Below, piece by piece: positions 59,595-64,000 of a stretch of 64,000 nt of DNA. Under the pieces are notes generated by a model that worked only from the letters and a program-made list of their open reading frames with translations, did not search any database and was not told where the DNA came from. The position numbers and the translations under genes were made by a program. This DNA comes from Cohnella zeiphila (lineage in GTDB: Bacteria > Bacillota > Bacilli > Paenibacillales > Paenibacillaceae). The DNA is taken from NCBI RefSeq assembly GCF_014212055.1, contig NZ_JACJVO010000013.1:41308-105307 (forward strand), read 5' to 3'. Within the stretch, counting starts at the first letter, position 1. Every line of letters starts with the position of its first letter.

Positions 59595-59731
59595 CGGAAC
59601 CCTCCCTTATCGAAAAGGAAAGCGGCCTTGGAAGAAGGAGTCCGGCCGCTTGTTCATGTATTCTATTATTGTAAGGCAGAATGCCATGGCTCTGAAAGCG
59701 CTATTTTTTTTGGAGGAAATCGGCGTGCCGT

Positions 59732-59757
59732 AAAAAAAACCACCCTTGACAGGGTGG
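59732..59757 (-). terminator. Terminator of the secreted stalk-domain gene
   Basis: On the leftward strand CCACCCT and AGGGTGG form a 7-bp stem with a GTCA loop, followed by eight T. It lies 13 bases after the stop at 59770. Confidence 0.9.
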
Positions 59758-59769
59758 CTTTCGTGCAGT

Positions 59770-61713
59770 TTATTGGGTTTGTCCGGTTTCCCGCAAGTAT
59801 TGGTCGATCAGCCGGTCGGACGGTATGCTGGGAGTCAAGTAATCCATGTAGACGTCCCCGAACGTTGCCAGCAGCCAATCGTCCGTGTATTGATTGCTGA
59901 AAGCCGCGAAGAGTTTCCGCAGTTGCCCAACCGTGTTGGTATGTTTATAGCCATAATCGTCGGTCCACGTGACCTTGCGATTCAGGTCGACTTTGCGCAA
60001 GTCGACGAGAACGGTGTGGATCATCTCTCCGTTGTATTGGAAGTAGATAGCCGTCGTACTTTCGTATGGATGCCCCTTCAGCAGCAGATAGCCGGCATAT
60101 TGACCTTTGCCGGGAACGGTGTAAAGGCCGCTTACCGTCTTCGTCGTCTGACCGGGCTGATACGTGCTTACGCTCATCGTCGCCTGTCCGAGCGCAATGC
60201 TCAGCGTTTGTGTCGCCGCTTGCCAGGAGAGTTTGGCGCCAAGCGCTGCGCTCAGCAAGTCGGCCGGAACATACGTTTGGCCCTGTTCGGTTCGCACTGC
60301 GGCTTTCAGGGTCGCGTTCTTGCCGTTTATCGTCGCCGCCTTGCTGCCCGCCGTCAGCTTGATTTGGGTTTTGCCGACCGTGATCGTGTAACGCTTCGCG
60401 CCCGCATCCGCCGCGACCGTTCCGCCCAGCGTCTGAAATACGGTCTTCATCGGAAGCATCGTCACGCCGCCAACCGTTTTGCCGCCTTGAAGGAACTTGC
60501 TCCGGGAGATGGAAAGGGTGACCGTCTTCGATAATCCGGCTGCGGATATCGTTACGGTCGTTTCGCCCACCGCGAGCGCCTTCCAAGAACCGTCCTCCAA
60601 CTGTTTCAGCAAATACGGCTTGGCGATGGCGATTCGCGCATCCTTGGCGGTCAGAACCGTCTTGCCGCCGTTGCTGTATTTCAGCGCGAACAGCGGTTTT
60701 ATGCTCTCTCCCGCCTGGAGCTTCGTCTTCTCCATCGACATCACCGCGAGCTCTTGCAAATACGGGATCGACAGCGTGCTCATCTTGCCGTCTTCCCCGT
60801 AAGCGACCCAGCTGCCGTCATCCATTCTGGCGTACATGAGAACACTGCCGGAGGAAGGCACGATCCGATCGACGCCCGAGATTCCCTCAAGCTCGGTTGT
60901 CGACACATTGTCGCTTCGCGTTTGCTCCGGATGGTTGAGCGATACCGAACCGTCCTTGTGCTTGATCAGCAAGGTTTCGCCATCGACGAGCGCGATATCC
61001 GCTGCGTCGGAAGCGACCGTGACCGGAATCGGCTTCAAGTAATTCGAATCGCCCTCATTCGTTCCGAAATCATTGATGTTGTAGATAACGACTCGGCCGT
61101 CCCTCAGCAGCGTCGCGATCGATTCGCCGCTTACCTGAACGGCGGACACCTCTTCCGCATTCGGTACCTTCCCCCACACAACAGGCTGTGTTCCGGCGGA
61201 TTGATAGACGATTTCTCCGTTCGACTTCACCATTCCCATATTACTGCCGCGGATATCCAGCACCGCGACGTCGGCTAAATCCGGCACCTGTTCCGGCTTC
61301 CCTGTCTGCAGGCTGTACGTCCATACGGTGCCGTCCGGCTTGAGCCAGCAGCTTCCGAACACCTGCTTGACCTCGGAGGCGCTTGCGATTTTGCCGTAAT
61401 CCTTGTCCCATGTCCAGCCGGTTATCGAACCGTCGGGAAGAACGCCGATGCCTTTAGCCGACGTCCCCGAAACGGAGCGAACCGCAAGCGGCCGCGATTG
61501 AATCAGTCCGTTGCCGTCGTTCGGCCGCCAGAGCGTGCCGTTGTCGGCCAGCATCGTACCGTCGCTCAATACGGAGAGAATATGGGGAGCTTGGTTAGCG
61601 GACGATGCGGCAGCGGCCCGGGCTCCGGCTGCCGGCGTCAACCCCGCCGCCAGTACCAGGCTCAGAATAAGCGCGGCGATCAAATTTCGTTTCAGACGAT
61701 CCACCTCTTCCAA
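59770..61713 (-). CDS. Secreted protein with propeller-like N-terminal half and copper-amine-oxidase stalk domain
   Basis: A 647-residue exported protein. A signal peptide (about 8-34, ending ARAAAASS) is followed by an N-terminal half of RCC1/propeller-like repeats (LSDGTMLADNGTLW, LPDGSITGWTW, LKPDGTVWTY, LRDGRVVIYN). Then come a beta-rich linker and a stalk domain (about 415-515: VGGVTMLPMKTVFQTLGG, GQTYVPADLLSAALGAKLSW). The last 130 residues (YTVPGKGQYAGYLLLKGHPYEST...) are of unknown type. Stalk domains in Paenibacillaceae attach to the cell surface, so this is probably a surface protein. The start is unclear: the TTG at 61713 lacks a spaced ribosome binding site and AGAGGTG lies inside the first codons, so a CTG or another start slightly downstream is possible. 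Confidence 0.85.
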   Translation of the reverse strand: MEEVDRLKRNLIAALILSLVLAAGLTPAAGARAAAASSANQAPHILSVLSDGTMLADNGTLWRPNDGNGLIQSRPLAVRSVSGTSAKGIGVLPDGSITGWTWDKDYGKIASASEVKQVFGSCWLKPDGTVWTYSLQTGKPEQVPDLADVAVLDIRGSNMGMVKSNGEIVYQSAGTQPVVWGKVPNAEEVSAVQVSGESIATLLRDGRVVIYNINDFGTNEGDSNYLKPIPVTVASDAADIALVDGETLLIKHKDGSVSLNHPEQTRSDNVSTTELEGISGVDRIVPSSGSVLMYARMDDGSWVAYGEDGKMSTLSIPYLQELAVMSMEKTKLQAGESIKPLFALKYSNGGKTVLTAKDARIAIAKPYLLKQLEDGSWKALAVGETTVTISAAGLSKTVTLSISRSKFLQGGKTVGGVTMLPMKTVFQTLGGTVAADAGAKRYTITVGKTQIKLTAGSKAATINGKNATLKAAVRTEQGQTYVPADLLSAALGAKLSWQAATQTLSIALGQATMSVSTYQPGQTTKTVSGLYTVPGKGQYAGYLLLKGHPYESTTAIYFQYNGEMIHTVLVDLRKVDLNRKVTWTDDYGYKHTNTVGQLRKLFAAFSNQYTDDWLLATFGDVYMDYLTPSIPSDRLIDQYLRETGQTQ

Positions 61714-61797
61714 AATATTCTTTATTTAACGAGGTTAAGAATAGCAGGGTTTGCACCTCTCGTCTATCTTTTTTCTGCCGGAACCGCCATCGAAACA

Positions 61798-61826
61798 AAC
61801 GACAAATATACGAAAGATAGTATAAT
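61798..61826 (+). promoter_or_regulatory. Promoter of the small gene at 61861
   Basis: TATAAT (61821-61826) is a consensus -10 box; ACGACA (61798-61803), 17 bases upstream, is a moderate -35. The A of the transcript start would fall near 61833. Confidence 0.65.
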
Positions 61827-61860
61827 AGGACCAATTATGGAAAAGACGGTGGGGGAGCAA

Positions 61861-62163
61861 ATGGAAGGGGTCGACCAAAGGCTTCGAAGCCGGATCGAGT
61901 TCGGGAACAACAGCCGGAATACGTTCCCCTGCCATAAGTCGATGATGTCCGCCGTGGAAAACGCGCCCGAGAAGCCGGACCGGTTCGTGGAGACCGCCCT
62001 TGATCTGCTGCAGAATCCGACGTACGAGAAATGCACGTCGTTTGCCCAGATGATGCTCGACTTCCGCGCCCCCGGCATTACCTATAACCAAGCCGTCAGC
62101 CTGTTCGTCGGGAACAACGAATGGAATAGGCTGGAACAGGATCCTCCGCTTTCGGATCGATAG
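61861..62163 (+). CDS. Small protein of unknown function
   Basis: A 100-residue soluble protein with no signal peptide or membrane helix. It contains FGNNSRNTFPCHKSMMSAV, FVETALDLLQNPTYEKCTS and a tail FVGNNEWNRLEQDPP. GTGGGGGAG lies 5 bases before the ATG and a good -10 box lies 35 bases upstream, which supports a real gene. An in-frame ATG at 61837 is possible but has no ribosome binding site. I do not recognise the family. It is divergent from the stalk-domain gene. Confidence 0.65.
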   Translation: MEGVDQRLRSRIEFGNNSRNTFPCHKSMMSAVENAPEKPDRFVETALDLLQNPTYEKCTSFAQMMLDFRAPGITYNQAVSLFVGNNEWNRLEQDPPLSDR

Positions 62164-62413
62164 CTTTGGATAGGCGCACCGCCTTGTCATAAGATCTTTT
62201 TCATCGTATCGGGCACTTGCGCAGGTTCGGATGCGTCACCATACGATGTTTTGTACCGCATGCGGCGCTTTATATCCTCGTAAAATAAATGGAGCCTGCG
62301 TTTACGATGTTTTGCATCGCAACGCAGGCTCGCCGTCTTCGATCCGTCTCTTCGTACGATGATTTTTATCGTTAACGCCATCCGTTGGCGCGCGTCCGGA
62401 GAGGGATTGGTCC
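62164..62413. repeat. Interval with CGATGTTTT-type hairpin repeats
   Basis: No gene is seen. Three related short motifs occur: ACGATGTTTTGTACCGCATG (from 62253), ACGATGTTTTGCATCG (62304-62319) and ACGATGATTTTTATCGTTAA (from 62356). The middle one sits in a strong hairpin, GAGCCTGCGTT/AACGCAGGCTC (62292-62331), which is T-rich behind on the leftward strand and may terminate the SRPBCC transcript. A similar hairpin lies at 1019-1043. Confidence 0.55.
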
Positions 62414-62884
62414 TCAAACCACCCGGTACTCCCCATGCTCGATCACCCGCTTCAACTCCAGGTTTCGGTGCTCCAGAAACTTTCGCATATATCGCCCCAG
62501 CACCAATCTTTCCGTCACAGTCCCGATCACGCCGAACGGAGCTTCGAATAGCAGCGTGTCCGTCATGAGGGTTCTCTCCTTCGCTTCCTGGAATTCGTGC
62601 TCATGCCGCAAGCTTTTGAATGCGCCCCGCCGCATCTCGTCGACGAACCAGCAGGGTTCCCGGTATTCCGTGATTTGGGAAGTCAATCGTTGCCGCACCA
62701 GGAAGTGAGTCGCCTCAAACGTCACCGTCTCCCCGAGTCCGATCGGGCCGTCCGTTACTCCGCCAACCGCACTCTCCTTCGTGTGCTTCCAGACCGTGCG
62801 GGTATGAAGACCGATATCCCGGGCACAATCGAAGCAGACCCTGATCGGAGCATCAATCTCCACTTCCGTTCTCACTATGATCAT
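62414..62884 (-). CDS. SRPBCC-superfamily protein
   Basis: A 156-residue cytosolic protein of the START/polyketide-cyclase-like fold, which usually binds a hydrophobic ligand in a helix-grip cavity. Family features are IIVRTEVEIDAPIRVCFDCARDI at the start, GETVTFEATHFLVRQRLTSQI, and FVDEMRRGAFKSLRHEHEFQ. The ATG at 62884 overlaps the stop of the upstream acetyltransferase gene (ATGA) and has GGAG 6 bases ahead. Ligand and role are unknown. The length is normal for a single domain. Confidence 0.83.
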   Translation of the reverse strand: MIIVRTEVEIDAPIRVCFDCARDIGLHTRTVWKHTKESAVGGVTDGPIGLGETVTFEATHFLVRQRLTSQITEYREPCWFVDEMRRGAFKSLRHEHEFQEAKERTLMTDTLLFEAPFGVIGTVTERLVLGRYMRKFLEHRNLELKRVIEHGEYRVV

Positions 62885-63453
62885 CCGTTGCTCCATTCCG
62901 TCATCGCATACACGCACGTATCTCGTATCCGGCTTCCATCCGCCGATAGACCATCGTGAACCAAAGTCCCTTCGAGCTTGAAGCCCGATCGCTCCGCCAC
63001 CGCCCGGCTCCGAACGTTCAACCGGTCGCAGTGAATGAAGACCCTTCTTGCCGCTAATTCGCGAAACGCAAACTCCGTTATGCCGCGAACGGCTTCCGTC
63101 ATATATCCCTTTCCGCTATGCCGGGTGTCGATCCAGTATCCGATCTCGAATTTACGTACGTCCCAATCCGGACGATGGAGGCCCGAAGACCCGATGAATT
63201 CGCCTGTTTCCTTGTTGAAGATCAGAAGCCGGAGATCCTCTCTTCTTAAAAAACGGGCATGAGCTTCTCTCAGATTGGCTTCTACTTCTTGTTCGACCGG
63301 TTCTTGCTGCGCGAAAGGCAGCCATTGTTTGAGCTCGTTGCGAGAAGCCGCCATCGCTTCATAGACGGCCTTCCCATCTCCTGGCCTCGGCGATCGAATC
63401 CGCAATCGTTCGGTCGTCAGCCGATTTGGAAAATCGAGCAAAATCGGATTCAC
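62881..63453 (-). CDS. RimJ/RimL-type GNAT acetyltransferase
   Basis: A 190-residue acetyltransferase of the GNAT fold. Typical stretches are TTERLRIRSPRPGDGKAVYEAM at the start, FEIGYWIDTRHSGKGYMTEAVRGI for acetyl-CoA binding and VFIHCDRLNVRSRAVAERSGFKLEG near the end. This group acetylates protein N termini or small amines, and ribosomal or antibiotic substrates are known in relatives. It lies 12 bases after the cysteine hydrolase gene and is coupled to the SRPBCC gene, so the three form a leftward unit. Confidence 0.9.
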   Translation of the reverse strand: MNPILLDFPNRLTTERLRIRSPRPGDGKAVYEAMAASRNELKQWLPFAQQEPVEQEVEANLREAHARFLRREDLRLLIFNKETGEFIGSSGLHRPDWDVRKFEIGYWIDTRHSGKGYMTEAVRGITEFAFRELAARRVFIHCDRLNVRSRAVAERSGFKLEGTLVHDGLSADGSRIRDTCVYAMTEWSNG

Positions 63454-63465
63454 CGAGTCTCCTCC

Positions 63466-63999
63466 TTAAAAAGCAATATCCGCAGAATCCGCCGTTTGCG
63501 CAAACCATCTCAGAACATTGTTGTGATGCTCTATGATCTGCTCCGCCGTCAGAGAACCGCAATTCCACGTGCTGTGCGCATCCGTGGCGAGAACAATATC
63601 ATAGCCCAAACTGAATGCCCGGCGGCAGGTCGTGTCGACGCACAAGTCGGTCTGCATTCCGGCCAATACAAGCTTTTCGATTTCCAGCTTCTTCAATTCT
63701 TCTTGAAGATGGGTGCGATGAAACGAGTCCGGAGTGCTCTTCCGAATGACGATATCCCCTTCGCTCGGAGCGATGGCCGAATGGATTTGCCAACCGAACG
63801 TTCCGGTTTCCAGCGGCTCTCCCGGCCCTTCGTTATGCTGAATGTAGATTACAGGGACACCTCCGGCGCGAGCTTTGGCAATCAGCGTTCCGATTCGCTC
63901 CAGCAGGGCATCGCCGTTATAGACGGGGTATGCTTCGTCAAACATGGCTTCTTGAACGTCAATGACCAGCAATGCGGCGTTTCGTATTATTAGGTCAAC
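63466..63999 (-). CDS. Cysteine hydrolase of the isochorismatase family (5' end off the window)
   Basis: At least 177 residues are visible. The frame is open to the right edge and reads VDLIIRNAALLVIDVQ there, with no internal start upstream of the family motif, so the true start probably lies beyond base 64000. Catalytic residues of the family can be read: Asp in LLVIDVQEAMFDE, Lys in IVIRKSTPDSFHRT, and Cys in VLAGMQTDLCVDTTCRRAF. This group includes nicotinamidases and related amide hydrolases. The substrate cannot be assigned. It is the first visible gene of the leftward unit with the acetyltransferase. Confidence 0.88.
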   Translation of the reverse strand, partial: VDLIIRNAALLVIDVQEAMFDEAYPVYNGDALLERIGTLIAKARAGGVPVIYIQHNEGPGEPLETGTFGWQIHSAIAPSEGDIVIRKSTPDSFHRTHLQEELKKLEIEKLVLAGMQTDLCVDTTCRRAFSLGYDIVLATDAHSTWNCGSLTAEQIIEHHNNVLRWFAQTADSADIAF

Positions 64000-64000
64000 C

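Overview
The window looks like chromosome from a GC-rich, sugar-foraging Gram-positive of the Paenibacillaceae (Cohnella or Paenibacillus type). The evidence is the strong AGGAGG ribosome binding sites, LAAC/SGC lipoprotein solute-binding proteins, a YesM/YesN two-component pair, three GH78-type proteins, CcpA cre-like sites, and genes most like Bacillus relP/ywaC, ytrA, ytnJ, tcyKLMN and yezD. No rRNA, tRNA, phage, insertion sequence or CRISPR array is visible. The genus is inferred from gene content only.

Layout. 1-11115 is housekeeping and small-molecule export: an aldo/keto reductase; a YtrA-type GntR repressor followed by four ABC exporter genes with an operator over their -10 box; an RluA-type pseudouridine synthase; a MarR-MFS pair; a DUF1992 protein with adenosine deaminase; and a DHA2-type MFS exporter. 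11116-11684 is non-coding and repeat-rich. 11685-19067 is one leftward gene run: LacI regulator, MacB-like ATPase, HlyD-like adaptor, giant FtsX permease, a second ATPase carrying an AbrB-like tail, and a RelP-type alarmone synthetase. A stand-alone LytTR protein behind a perfect cre site lies at 19333.

19771-30060 is a leftward 12-gene sulfur-scavenging block most like the Bacillus ytm operon: yezD, a LysR regulator, a cystine-type ABC importer (tcyKLMN-like), two flavin monooxygenases, an M20 amidohydrolase, a GNAT acetyltransferase, a DinB protein and a sarcosine-oxidase-like flavoenzyme. The reading is that S-modified cysteines are imported, N-acetylated, oxidatively cleaved and deacetylated to cysteine.

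30576-47078 is a leftward plant or bacterial glycan-utilisation locus. It holds a DUF5722 secreted putative glycosidase, a GH71/99-like protein, two GH78-like rhamnosidases, an AraR-like GntR regulator and a sugar ABC importer whose MalF-type permease is fused to an N-terminal seven-bladed beta-propeller. AAGTATACTT palindromes recur in front of four of its transcription units. 47213-48682 is a decayed rightward secreted gene or pair of genes. 50103-59594 is a second sugar locus: YesM/YesN, solute-binding protein, two permeases and a classical GH78. Neither sugar importer has its own ATPase, so a shared MsmX-type ATPase elsewhere is presumed. Two arrays of the same 52-bp hairpin repeat (30301 and 49475) bracket the first glycan locus.

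59770-64000 holds a secreted copper-amine-oxidase-stalk protein, a small unknown gene, an SRPBCC protein, a RimJ/L-type acetyltransferase and a cysteine hydrolase that runs off the right edge.
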